From Edaphobacter modestus (GTDB lineage Bacteria > Acidobacteriota > Terriglobia > Terriglobales > Acidobacteriaceae): a DNA stretch of 64,000 nucleotides. The translations under genes were made by a program, and so were the position numbers. Under the pieces are notes generated by a model. It searched no databases and had not been told where the DNA came from. It saw only the letters and a program-made list of their open reading frames with translations. Positions 8,866 through 18,600 of this stretch are shown one piece after another; position 1 is the stretch's first letter, and every line of letters starts with the position of its first letter. The stretch lies in assembly GCF_004217555.1 (NCBI RefSeq), contig NZ_SHKW01000001.1, forward strand, positions 2,914,001-2,978,000, given 5' to 3'.

Positions 8866-9945
8866 ATGCGCAACACACTGAGCTTCGCGTTGATGCTGGG
8901 CTGCACGCTCTCCACGTTTTCACTGATCGCCTGCAAAACGCAGCCGGCCCCGCAGGCCGAAGCTCCCGCAGCAGCAGCCCCCGCCGAATCCGGCGCCCCA
9001 AAGATCTACGTCACCAACGAGGTCTCCGGCGATCTCAGCGTCATCGACAGCGGCAACTTCAACCTTCTCGCCACCGTGCCGCTCGGAAAACGTCCGCGCG
9101 GAATTCACTCGAGCCCCGACGAAAAGACTCTCTATGTCGCTTTGAGCGGAACCCCCATCGCCGGTCCCGACGTCGACGAGAGCACCCTGCCGCCGCCCGA
9201 CAAGAGCGCCGACGGCATCGGAATCTTCGACGTCGCGCAGCGAAAGCTCGTCAAGATCATCCCCGGCGGCTCTGATCCCGAGAACTTCGACGTCAGCCAG
9301 GACGGCAAGCAGCTCTACATCTCCAACGAAGACATCTCGGCCGTCAGCATCATCGACATCGCCTCCGGCACCATCGTCAAAACCCTCACGATCGGCGCCC
9401 AGCCCGAAGGCGTAAAGGCCACCCCCGACGGTAAGCAGGTCTACGTCACCTCCGAAGAGACCAGCGAGATCGCCGTGCTCGATCCCGCAGCCGGAAAGAT
9501 CGTCGCCACCTTCAAGGTCGGGCACCGCCCCCGCTCCATTGCCTTCATGCCCGACGGCAAACACGCCTACATCAACGCCGAGAACGACGGCACCGTCGTG
9601 CTGGTCGACACGAAGCTGCACAAAGTCGTCAAAACCATCCAGCTTGGAAAACCCGGCCTGGTCAAGCCTATGTCGGTTCTGCTCTCGCCCGACGGGGACA
9701 AACTCTACGTCAGCACCGGCCGTGGCCGCATGGTCTTTACCGTCGACACCGCGACCAACAAGGTCCTTGGATCGATCGAGGTCGGCCGCCGTCCCTGGGG
9801 AATCGCTCTCTCCCCCGACGGCAAGACTCTCTACTCCGCCAACGGTCCATCCAACGACGTCAGTGCCGTCGATCTCGCAACCAACGCCGTCGTAAAAAAG
9901 GTCAACGCCGGGCAAGGTCCATGGGGAATCGTCGTGCTGAAATAA
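8866..9945 (+). CDS. YVTN-family beta-propeller lipoprotein (YncE-like)
   Basis: 359 residues, starting three bases after the previous stop codon. A lipoprotein leader ends FSLIAC. About seven YVTN blades follow, with repeated signatures such as KIYVTNEVSGDLSVID, PRGIHSSPDEKTLYVA, QLYISNEDISAVSIIDIA, QPEGVKATPDGKQVYVTSEE and PWGIALSPDGKTLYSANG. This surface-layer/YncE propeller family is secreted and usually acts in ligand binding, not catalysis. It forms a transcription unit with the peroxidase and the cupredoxin-like lipoprotein. Only three bases separate its stop from that of the convergent anti-sigma factor gene, and no terminator is visible there. Confidence 0.88.
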   Translation: MRNTLSFALMLGCTLSTFSLIACKTQPAPQAEAPAAAAPAESGAPKIYVTNEVSGDLSVIDSGNFNLLATVPLGKRPRGIHSSPDEKTLYVALSGTPIAGPDVDESTLPPPDKSADGIGIFDVAQRKLVKIIPGGSDPENFDVSQDGKQLYISNEDISAVSIIDIASGTIVKTLTIGAQPEGVKATPDGKQVYVTSEETSEIAVLDPAAGKIVATFKVGHRPRSIAFMPDGKHAYINAENDGTVVLVDTKLHKVVKTIQLGKPGLVKPMSVLLSPDGDKLYVSTGRGRMVFTVDTATNKVLGSIEVGRRPWGIALSPDGKTLYSANGPSNDVSAVDLATNAVVKKVNAGQGPWGIVVLK

Positions 9946-9948
9946 CCA

Positions 9949-10749
9949 TCAGCCAGGTCTGCTCGTCCCAAGATATTTCTGGTACGCTGCGATCCAGTTC
10001 GTCGCAATCTCGCGCTGCGCCTCGGCCAGATCGATCTTCTTCTCGCACACCATCCGGGATAGGTGGCGCTCCAGCGCGTCCTTCGCGCGAGCGTTCCACC
10101 TCGTCTCGCTGTAGGACTGCGGCCACAGGTTGCGAACATCATCCGTTCCGCCCAGCTGCGGGCTGATCAGATAGTCCACCTGGAAGTCCTTCGCGGAATG
10201 ATCGATCGAGATTCCGTACTCACGAAACACCGCCTCCTGCCGCGAGTAAGGAACCGCGGGATCCAGATCCTCGTCTCCCGCGGCACAAATATCCTGCAAG
10301 CTCACGGTGTGCGTCATTCCCGGCGTCAAAGCGCGATTCGGCAGCGAAACCGCGATATCCGCGACCGAGCGATGCAGCCCCGGCAGCCCGAAGATCACAG
10401 CAACCACCCCCGCAAAAGCAGCGACTCCGTAGATGTAGCTCAGCGACAGCCTCGTTCTTACAAAACTTCGAACCCGATCCCCCAGCGACCCCACCTCTGC
10501 TCCCCTCGCCTCCGCCAGCTTCGCTCGCAACAACATGTGAGCCTGCTCCCCATTCGCAGCCGCGCGCGAGTTCCCCATGTCGCTGGCCTTCAGCTCCTCG
10601 CCAATCTCCAGAGTCTCCGCCAGACCGGCGCGGCACTCCTCGCACCCTTCCAGGTGATGACTCGCAAGCTCTCTCTCGCTCGAGCTCATCTCGCCATCCA
10701 GATAGCGAATCAGCTCTACCTCCGACAGGTGATCGACGCCGCTTCGCAC
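9949..10749 (-). CDS. Membrane anti-sigma factor with zinc-finger-like N-terminus
   Basis: 266 residues from a GTG start that lies inside the 3' end of the sigma factor gene (34-base overlap). The N-terminus holds an HxxxCxxC zinc-binding anti-sigma signature (HHLEGCEEC, residues 31-39) after EVELIRYLDGEMSSSE, as in ZAS-type anti-sigma factors. A single membrane span follows at about 104-125, then an exported C-terminal domain of unknown type. Its role is to hold the ECF sigma factor at the membrane until a signal is sensed. Overlap with the sigma gene and the signature make the assignment solid; the signal is unknown. Confidence 0.82.
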   Translation of the reverse strand: MRSGVDHLSEVELIRYLDGEMSSSERELASHHLEGCEECRAGLAETLEIGEELKASDMGNSRAAANGEQAHMLLRAKLAEARGAEVGSLGDRVRSFVRTRLSLSYIYGVAAFAGVVAVIFGLPGLHRSVADIAVSLPNRALTPGMTHTVSLQDICAAGDEDLDPAVPYSRQEAVFREYGISIDHSAKDFQVDYLISPQLGGTDDVRNLWPQSYSETRWNARAKDALERHLSRMVCEKKIDLAEAQREIATNWIAAYQKYLGTSRPG

Positions 10750-11330
10750 GGGCCACCTCCTTCACTTCTTCGCAGCCGGGTCAGCGACCGTCCCAGGCAA
10801 TTCGCCACGTGCCCCAGCGAGATCCCCAGCACCTCCGAGATCTCCCTGTACTTCAGGCCCTCCGCGCGCAGTTGCAGGCACAGCCGGTCCGTCTCCGGAA
10901 GCGCCTCGAACGCCCGGCGCAGCCTCACCTGCCGCTCATTGAAGATCACCTCTTCTTCAGGATTCGGCGCCGATCCCGATTCCAGGCTGTATCGCCCACT
11001 CTCATCGGCGCGATCCTCCATTCGATATCGGGTCCTTCGCTTCAGCGCAAGATGATGCGTCACGCGAAACACCCATCCCGGAAGATTGCTGCGCGACCTC
11101 CCATCCTGCAGGTGCCGATACAAGGCCAGAAAGACCTCCTGGATCACGTCCTCCGCATCATGCACCTTCAGACCAAGCGAGATCGCATAGCGAAACAGAC
11201 GAACCCGAAACAGGTCGTGGAGATGAAGAACCTCCTCCTCCAGAACCGCCGCATCCGCTACGCAGTCCGCCCTCTCTAATACGCCAAAATCCTGAGCGGG
11301 ACTTGCGGGACTACCGGGCCTACCGGACAT
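10716..11330 (-). CDS. ECF RNA polymerase sigma factor (sigma-70 family)
   Basis: 204 residues. Region 2 is seen around residues 41-75 (LFRYAISLGLKVHDAEDVIQ, then EVFLALYRHL). Region 4 helix-turn-helix lies around 143-188 (ALPETDRLCLQLRAEGLKYR, then EISEVLGISLGHVANCLGRS). It directs RNA polymerase to a regulon, presumably including this operon, when released by the overlapping anti-sigma factor. The gene is divergent from the TonB-dependent receptor at 11524, which could be a target. The 193-base gap between them has a palindromic GGAATATTCC at 11455-11464 and a second AATATTCCA at 11501. Confidence 0.88.
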   Translation of the reverse strand: MSGRPGSPASPAQDFGVLERADCVADAAVLEEEVLHLHDLFRVRLFRYAISLGLKVHDAEDVIQEVFLALYRHLQDGRSRSNLPGWVFRVTHHLALKRRTRYRMEDRADESGRYSLESGSAPNPEEEVIFNERQVRLRRAFEALPETDRLCLQLRAEGLKYREISEVLGISLGHVANCLGRSLTRLRRSEGGGPCEAASITCRR

Positions 11331-11523
11331 ATCGAATCTCTCTGAGCCGTCTCACCGCCTCATCCTAGGAATCTGTCTCCTGCTCTGTCAACCGTCCCGC
11401 GGCACCGTCACACACATGCCCCTCAAAAAAAGCCTGAACAAAACTGCTGCAGGGGGAATATTCCATCAGAGACGTTCCTCTCGCTTCAACCAACAAGCTC
11501 AATATTCCACTGCCGAAGGTGAC

Positions 11524-14277
11524 ATGGCTCTCCGTACCCTTGCTTCGCTGCTCTTGTTCGTCAACATCTTTGCCCACGCGCAACTCAACCAGCCAGCGCC
11601 CACGGCTTCAGGTCGCGGAGAGATCCGCCTTCAGATCACCGATCCCTCCGGAGCCGCCCTTCGCGCCCGCTGCATCCTCTCCGGCCTCTCCACCTCCGTA
11701 AACATCTCCACCCAGACCAACGCGCAAGGCCTATGGACCGCACACGACCTCCCCTTCGGCAGCTATCGTCTCGAGATCTCCCGCAACGGCTTCGCCACCG
11801 AACGCATCGAGCTCGACATCCAAAGCACCGCCCCCCTTACCCGCCAGGTCGCGCTCAAGCTGCAGAGCGTCACCACCGCCGTCGCCGTCATCACTCCCAC
11901 TCCCATCGGCAATGAGAGCCTCTCTCGCGAACAGACGCCACTCCCCGTGCAGTCCCTCACCGCCGAAGATATGCGCAACACCAACGCGCTCGACCTCTCC
12001 GACGCTATCAACAAGCGCCTCAACGGCGTCTACGTCAACGAGAACGCCGGCAATCCCTTCGAGCCCGACATCAACTATCGCGGCTACACCGCCTCCCCGC
12101 TCCTCGGTACGCCCCAGGGTCTCTCCGTCTATCTCGACGGCGTCCGGCAAAATCAGCCCTTCGGAGACGTCGTCTCGTGGGATCTCATCCCGAAAGTCGC
12201 CATTCAGGACATGGAGCTGATCCCCGGCTCCAACCCCGTCTTTGGCCTCAACACGCTCGGCGGAGCCATCGCCGTCAGAACCAAGGACGGCTCCAGCAAT
12301 CGAGGCCTCACCGTACAGGCCGTCGGTGGCGCCTTCGGCCGTCGCTCCGTCGAAGGCGAATACGGTGGCTCCAACGGCAGAGACCTCGACTGGTTTGCCG
12401 CGGGAAACTACTTTCGTGAAGATGGCTGGCGGCAGTTCTCGCCCTCCGAAGTCAGGCAGTCCTTCGCAAAACTTCGCTGGAATCGCGAAAAGACCAGCAT
12501 CTCCCTCTCCGGGGCCTACGCCATCAACTGGCTCACCGGCAACGGCCTTCAGGACTTCCGTTTCCTCAAGAAGGACTACACCAGCGTCTACTCCGTCCCC
12601 GACACCCTCTGGGATCACTCCCCTTCCCTCACCCTCAACGCCAATCGCCAGATCAGCGACCACTGGTCGCTCTCCGGAAATCTCTACTTCCGCCACGTCC
12701 GCTCCGACACCACCAACGGCGATATCAACGACGAGTCCTTCGATCAGTCCCTCTACAATCTCAACGCCTCCGACATCACCGCGCTCCAGGCCGCCGGATA
12801 CAGCGGCTTTCCCGCCACCGGCAATCCCGCCACCGAGCCCTATCCCTACTGGAAGTGCATCGCCCGGGCACTGGAAAAAGATGAGCCCTCCGAAAGCTGC
12901 ACCGGCATCATCACCAACACCCGCACCCAGCAGAACAACTACGGCCTCACCGGCCTGCTCTCCTGGCGCACCGCTCGCAACCTTCTCTCCGTCGGAGCCG
13001 CCTGGGATCACAGCGGCCTCAGCTACCAGCAGGCATCCCAGCTCGGCTACCTCAGCAGCGACGGCGTCTCCATCACCCCGGTAGACGCCTTCGCGGATGG
13101 CTCCACCATGCAGGACGACGAGCCCTACGACACCCGCGTCCAGCTCCACGGCACCGTAAACACTCCTGCCTTCTATCTCACCGATACCCTCACCCTCGAC
13201 CGCTGGTCCATCACCGCCTCAGGCCGCTACAACCGCACCGCCGTCGAAAACATCGACCGCCTGCCTCCCGATACGCCCGGCCGAGGCTCGCTCAACGGCA
13301 GCTACGTCTTTCAGCGTTTCAACCCAGCCATCGGCGCTACCTGGCGCGCCTCCTCTCTCATCAGCCTCTACGCCAACTACAGCGAAGCCAGTCGCGCTCC
13401 CACCTCCATCGAGCTCGGCTGCGCCAATCCCGACTTCCCCTGCAACCTGCCCAACGCGCTCGTCGACGATCCCCCGCTCCACCAGGTCGTCAGCCGAACC
13501 GTAGAGGCTGGCATCCGCAGCAGCTCACAAAGTCATCTCTCCTGGAGCGCGGGCTACTTCCGCGGCGAAAACTCCAACGACCTCCTCTTCGTCGCGTCCG
13601 AGCAAACCGGCTTCGGCTACTTCCTCAACTTCGGCAAGACCCGCAGACAGGGAGTCGAGCTCAACCTCAGTGGACAGCTCCCCCATCTCGCCCTCGGCGG
13701 CGGATACACCTTCCTCGACGCAACCTATCAATCTCCCCAGGTCGTGAATGGTGGAAGCAACAGCTCCAACGACAGCAGCCTTGACGGCTTTCCCGGAACC
13801 GATGGGGATATCACCATAACGCCCGGCGACCGCATTCCCCAGACGCCGCAGCACGTCCTCAAGGTCTTCGCCGACTACAAGCCGACTTCGAAATGGCTCA
13901 TCGACCTCAACATCATCGCGGTCTCCAGCTCCTTCGCCCGCGGCAACGAGAACAATCAGGACCAGCCCGACGGCGTCTACTATCTCGGCTCCGGAAGCTC
14001 CCCCGCGTACGGTGTAGCCAACCTGGGAGCACGCTACACCTTCAACTCCCACTTCGAAGCCTTCCTCCAGATGAACAATCTGTTCGACTCCCACTACTCC
14101 ACCGCTGCTCAGCTCGGAACCACCCCCTACGACGACAGCGGCCACTTCATCGCTCGCCCCTTCCCTCCCGCTCCCGGATCGGGAGGCGACTACCCTCTCC
14201 GCAACACCACCTTCCTCGCCCCCGGCGCTCCATTCAATATCTTCGGCGGCCTCCGCGTCACCTTCTCCAGAAAATAG
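11524..14277 (+). CDS. TonB-dependent receptor with N-terminal carboxypeptidase-regulatory-like domain
   Basis: I start at the ATG at 11524 (917 residues), preceded by GAAGGTG and followed by a signal peptide (MALRTLASLLLFVNIFAHAQ). A regulatory-like beta-sandwich spans about residues 30-115 (RGEIRLQITDPSGAALRARC). The plug follows (VYVNENAGNPFEPDINYRGY, YLDGVRQNQPFGDVVSWD, GSNPVFGLNTLGGAIAVRTK). A 22-strand-type barrel then runs to the C-terminus with ATYQSPQVVNGG-type loops and RYTFNSHFEAFLQMNNLFDS. It takes up an unidentified ligand across the outer membrane using TonB energy. It lies divergent from the ECF sigma gene, a context that often indicates cell-surface signalling, though no signalling domain is evident. 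Confidence 0.9.
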   Translation: MALRTLASLLLFVNIFAHAQLNQPAPTASGRGEIRLQITDPSGAALRARCILSGLSTSVNISTQTNAQGLWTAHDLPFGSYRLEISRNGFATERIELDIQSTAPLTRQVALKLQSVTTAVAVITPTPIGNESLSREQTPLPVQSLTAEDMRNTNALDLSDAINKRLNGVYVNENAGNPFEPDINYRGYTASPLLGTPQGLSVYLDGVRQNQPFGDVVSWDLIPKVAIQDMELIPGSNPVFGLNTLGGAIAVRTKDGSSNRGLTVQAVGGAFGRRSVEGEYGGSNGRDLDWFAAGNYFREDGWRQFSPSEVRQSFAKLRWNREKTSISLSGAYAINWLTGNGLQDFRFLKKDYTSVYSVPDTLWDHSPSLTLNANRQISDHWSLSGNLYFRHVRSDTTNGDINDESFDQSLYNLNASDITALQAAGYSGFPATGNPATEPYPYWKCIARALEKDEPSESCTGIITNTRTQQNNYGLTGLLSWRTARNLLSVGAAWDHSGLSYQQASQLGYLSSDGVSITPVDAFADGSTMQDDEPYDTRVQLHGTVNTPAFYLTDTLTLDRWSITASGRYNRTAVENIDRLPPDTPGRGSLNGSYVFQRFNPAIGATWRASSLISLYANYSEASRAPTSIELGCANPDFPCNLPNALVDDPPLHQVVSRTVEAGIRSSSQSHLSWSAGYFRGENSNDLLFVASEQTGFGYFLNFGKTRRQGVELNLSGQLPHLALGGGYTFLDATYQSPQVVNGGSNSSNDSSLDGFPGTDGDITITPGDRIPQTPQHVLKVFADYKPTSKWLIDLNIIAVSSSFARGNENNQDQPDGVYYLGSGSSPAYGVANLGARYTFNSHFEAFLQMNNLFDSHYSTAAQLGTTPYDDSGHFIARPFPPAPGSGGDYPLRNTTFLAPGAPFNIFGGLRVTFSRK

Positions 14278-15668
14278 AGGTGCGTCAGGCACTCCGCCCT
14301 TCTAAGAAAGCTGTCAAGTCGCTTAACGCCTTAAGTGGCTAAATACAAAGGAGATATAGTTGCCGATCAGTTTGCTGCACGTTGCTAAAATAAAGTCAGA
14401 AGCCGAAAGCCTCGAACCGAAATTCGAGGCCTTTCTACCGATTGATCCCAAGCATCTGCAGAAGCGCGGCAAAAGCCATGCTTACCTACATCGTCCCCAT
14501 CGCGGCCGTCGCCTGGGCCGGGGATCCCGGCCGAGCCCTAGCCTTCTCCCTACTCATCGCTGCCCTGGGATTTCCCGCTCTATCTGGTGGCAAAAATGGT
14601 GGGAAATCGGCGCTCTTCCACGCCATAAACCTTCAAACATTCATTAATATTGAATCTCATTGAAAACATTGAGATAAATATAGGTTATTTGACCTACCAA
14701 AAGAGGAGACAACCGTCTCATTGACAGAACATTTCCGATGATTTGAAATCGATCACTCAAGAAGCAATCGTTTTTTTAATGAAAATTGATTTCCTTATGC
14801 GATCGACTCGCCCGCTTGTTGTTCGGATTCGCTTTGGCCCAGTTCACCCCGCCCGGGTAGCTCAAGCCAGGAGAAGCATGTCGACCGCCGTTTTGCGGCA
14901 GGGCCCCCGTTTTCATACTCTGCGGAAGTGCAAGTCCACCTACCATTCCATGTCGGTCCGCGCCTGACAGCGCCGGTCGATACAGCGGTTTCGATTTGAA
15001 GAACCTGGTTTTGCCTTAGATTCAAGACTCTGATGTTCGGCCCGGAGACGTCTTTGGTTCCACGTTTGGATGTACCGTTGTACAGACAACTACACGGCCT
15101 GCCAGGTCGAGCTTCCCTGATGGGGTTCGGGCAGGCTCCCCTGACAGGCGTACAAGGCCGTCGTCCCGGCCGGTCCTGCCTAAGGGCACGTACCTCTCTA
15201 AAATCCCTTCCCCACCGACGGAGCAGCCGCAATGCCATCCACTCCGGCCTTGCGTTCCCGATGGACAGACCATCGCAACGAAGCTCACAGTCCGGTCTCG
15301 AATTTATCCACGGTCGGCGTCATCCGATGCCGTCGCGGCTAAAAGCAGCGCCATCCCCTGCAAGGAGGAACCCCCACAGTAAAAACAGCACCGCTGGAAG
15401 GGTCAGCGAAAGCCGCCCCAGCGTAACTCATTCCCCTCTACGGTCAAAGACAGAAAACAAAAGGTTGGTATACAGCGAAGTTCGGTTCTGCCGAGCTCGT
15501 GCTTTTCCCTTCGGCCCGCTCTCATGAGCGTTTCGCGGAAGTCCCGAATGGATCTGGGCCTGTCTCCCCGGGAAGACAGGCCATGGAAAGATGCACCGCA
15601 CGCTGCTTTGCCCAACCGCGCAGCCGTAGAGCAAATACTTGCGAAGCACCAATTTTGAGGAGTCACCG
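14278..15668. other. 1.4-kb gene-poor stretch before the Oar-like receptor
   Basis: No open frame here has convincing protein character. The best is a short plus-strand stretch from 14478 encoding a hydrophobic segment (MLTYIVPIAAVAWAG), which I do not call. An AT-rich block at 14600-14800 contrasts with GC-rich flanks and includes GAGAC-4-GTCTC at 14706-14719, recalling the palindrome at 6685. The stretch likely contains the promoter and a long leader of the next gene; GAGGAG at 15657-15662 is its ribosome site. Confidence 0.4.
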
Positions 15669-18600
15669 ATGCAACGAAGATCTATCACTCTCAGTATTCT
15701 GACCGCCTTTCTCCTAGTGGCCTGTTCCGCTATCTCCTGGGCACAAACAATTACCGGAAGTGTGAACGGTACAGTCACCGATTCGTCGGGCGCCATCGTC
15801 CCCAACGCCAAGGTCACCGCCAGCAATGTGGACACCGGCGTCAACACCGACACCACGACCAACGGCGACGGCATCTACAACATCCGCTTCCTGCAGATCG
15901 GCCGTTACAAGGTCACGGTCAGCGCCCCCGGCTTCGGAGACTCGACCTATGGCCCGTTCACCCTCGAGACCGGCCAGAACGCCAAGATCGACGGCCACCT
16001 GACCATCGCCGGCCAGGAGCAGAAGGTCTCGGTCGATGCCGAGATCGCTCCCCTGCTCAACACCGAGAACCCTACCCTCGCCACCACGCTCGATAACCGG
16101 GCGATCGAGAACGTTCCCCTCGTCAGCCGCAACCTGACCGCGATCACGATGTTTCTTCCCGGCTCGGTCAGCACCCAGCCCAACAGCTTCGTCAGCAACG
16201 CGGCCGTCTCCGGTCCGCTTAGCGGAAACAACCCCAACGGCGGCAGCAGCAACGCCTCCGTCTCCGTCAACGGCAACCGCCAGCAGGCCAACCAGTACCT
16301 GCTCGACGGTATGAACATCAACCAGACCCTCGACGACCAGATCGGCTATAACCCGAGCGTCGACGCCATCGGCCAGGTCCAGGTCATCTCCGCCAACGCC
16401 AACGCCGAGTATGGCAACGTCAACGGCGGCGACATCCTCTACCAGACCAAGAGCGGAACCAACAACTGGCACGGAAGCATGTTCTACTTCCTCGGAAATT
16501 ACAACCTCGACGCCAATAGCTGGGTAAACAACTTCACCGGCGTTGCGAAGAACTCCTACACCCGCAACCTCTTCGGCGGAACCTTCGGCGGCCCCATCCT
16601 GAAGGACAAGCTCTTCTTCTTCGTCGACTATCAGGGCGGCCGCTTCCACTCTGGCGGTGAGTCCTTGGCCAGCGTCTATACCCAGAAGATGCGCAATGGC
16701 GACTTCTCCGAGCTCCTGAACCCGGCCATCATGGGCGCAGGCAAGACCGTTCAGCTCTACAATGCGACCCAGCCTGGCCTTCCCGCCTACGCCAATAACC
16801 AGATCCAAGTCACCAACCCCTCAGCACAGTACCTCTTCGCTCACCCGGAGCTCTATCCGCTTCCCAACGCCGCTCCAAACCCCGGTTCGCCGACCCAGAA
16901 CAACTACCACGGTCTCCAGAAGCAGCGGAACTACGGCGACCAGTTCGATGCGAAGGTCGACTGGAAGATCAGTGAGAAGGACAACATGTTTGTCCGCTAC
17001 TCGCAGGATGACAGCGGCCAGACAACCCAAAGCGCTCTAATCACCAGCTTTAACAGCGCCCCCACCTTTCCCTTCCGGGGTGTGGCCATCAACGAAGTCC
17101 ACCAGTTCAGCTCCTCGCTCGTCAATGAGTTCCGGGCCGGCTACACCCGCATCCAGAACAACGGCGCGGTCCTGCTCGATCCCAGCGGCCAGTTCGGCCT
17201 GAACGGCAACAGCATCCTCGGCATCGGCACCAACAATCCTCAGGCACAGCCGTTCGCTGGATTCGCCGGCCTGACCATGGCCAACTCGGCCAGCCCCCAG
17301 GGCTTTAACGCCGGCAACGGATCGAGCGACTTCACCACCATCGGCAACTCCAACGCTGGAACCAACTACACCCTCAACACCTTCCTCTACGGAGACAACC
17401 TCACGTGGTCCAAGAACCGGCACACCTTCAAGTTCGGTGCCCAGTTCCTGCGTCAACAACAGAACAACTTCTACCCCGGAAACGACGGCTCCCTCGGAGG
17501 CTTTTACTTCCTTGGCGCCGGCACATCGAATGGAGCTAGCGGCGGATACACCGGAGCCGACTTCGTCCTGAACCGCGCCGGCTTCGTCAGCAAGGGCGGC
17601 GTCTCCGGACCGGTCGGAATGCGCTCCTGGCGGGACGCTTACTTCGCTCAGGACGACTGGAAGATCTCCCCAACCCTCACCCTCAACCTCGGCGTCCGTT
17701 ACGAGTACATCCAGCCCATCTACGAGGTCAACAACAAGATGTCGACCATCGATCCCAACAACCCCTCGGTCATTCTGCTCGCTGGTTCGGAGCAGGCTCG
17801 GGCCGCGGGCTACAACCGCGCCCTCGTCGATCCCTACTACGGCAGCGTGATGCCCCGTATCGGCTTCTCCTGGCAGGCACAACCTCGCCTGGTCGTCCGC
17901 GGCGGATACGGCATCCAGAACTTCATGGAAGGCACCGGAGCCAACCTCCGCATGACCACCAACCTTCCCTTCCAGGGCTCCTATCAGGCCACCGGTGTTC
18001 AGGCCAATGCCATGACTGGAACCCCCGGTCAGTTCTTCGACGTCCAGAGTGGATTCGGAATCCCGAACCCCACCGGCGGAGCCAGCGGTGTCGTCTATAA
18101 CGTCTGGAACAAGAAGATCAAGCCGGCCTTCATCGGCGAGTACAGCTTGACCCTCGAGTACCAAATCAGCAACACCGCCTCCTTCCAGATCGGCTATCTG
18201 GGCGAGTCCGGACAGCACCTCATCACCGCCAACCAGAGAAACCAGCTCCAGGTTCCGTGCGTCCTCAATGGGGTCGTTCAGGCGTTCCCGAGCGCCGGAC
18301 AGCCACAACCCGCGGGGTGCCCCAAGTCCCCCTTCCAGGACACTCCCGGCGTAGGCTACACCGGAGTCATCCGCTACACCGACTCCAACGCCATGATGAA
18401 CTACAACGCTCTGCAGGCGAGCTTCCGTCAGCGCCTGGCCCACGGTCTGCAGTACACCGCAAACTACACCTATAGCCGCGCCATGACCAACAGCATCGGC
18501 TTCTACGGCGCCCCCAGCGTCAGCGGAGCCAGCGCCTACGCCGAGAACGTCTATAACCTCCACAACGAATACGGCCCCACCGGACAGGACGTCCGCAACG

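Noticed and set aside
8920..9915. Minus-strand frame of 331 codons
   Set aside because: Mirror of the YVTN propeller repeats; repeats give periodic Asp/Val text without a fold.
11731..13149. Long minus-strand frame of 472 codons
   Set aside because: Antisense shadow of the TonB-dependent receptor; composition is Val/Gly/Asp-rich as expected for reverse GC-rich codons.
14360..14663. Two short plus-strand frames after the first receptor
   Set aside because: One is basic and unstructured, the other only has a short hydrophobic patch; no ribosome site or family resemblance.
15033..15527. 164-codon plus-strand frame upstream of the Oar-like receptor
   Set aside because: Arg/Ser/Pro-rich with no motif, no ribosome site; overlapping frames on the other strand look equally random.
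17037..18563. Long minus-strand frame of 508 codons
   Set aside because: Antisense shadow of the Oar-like receptor; no domain signatures.
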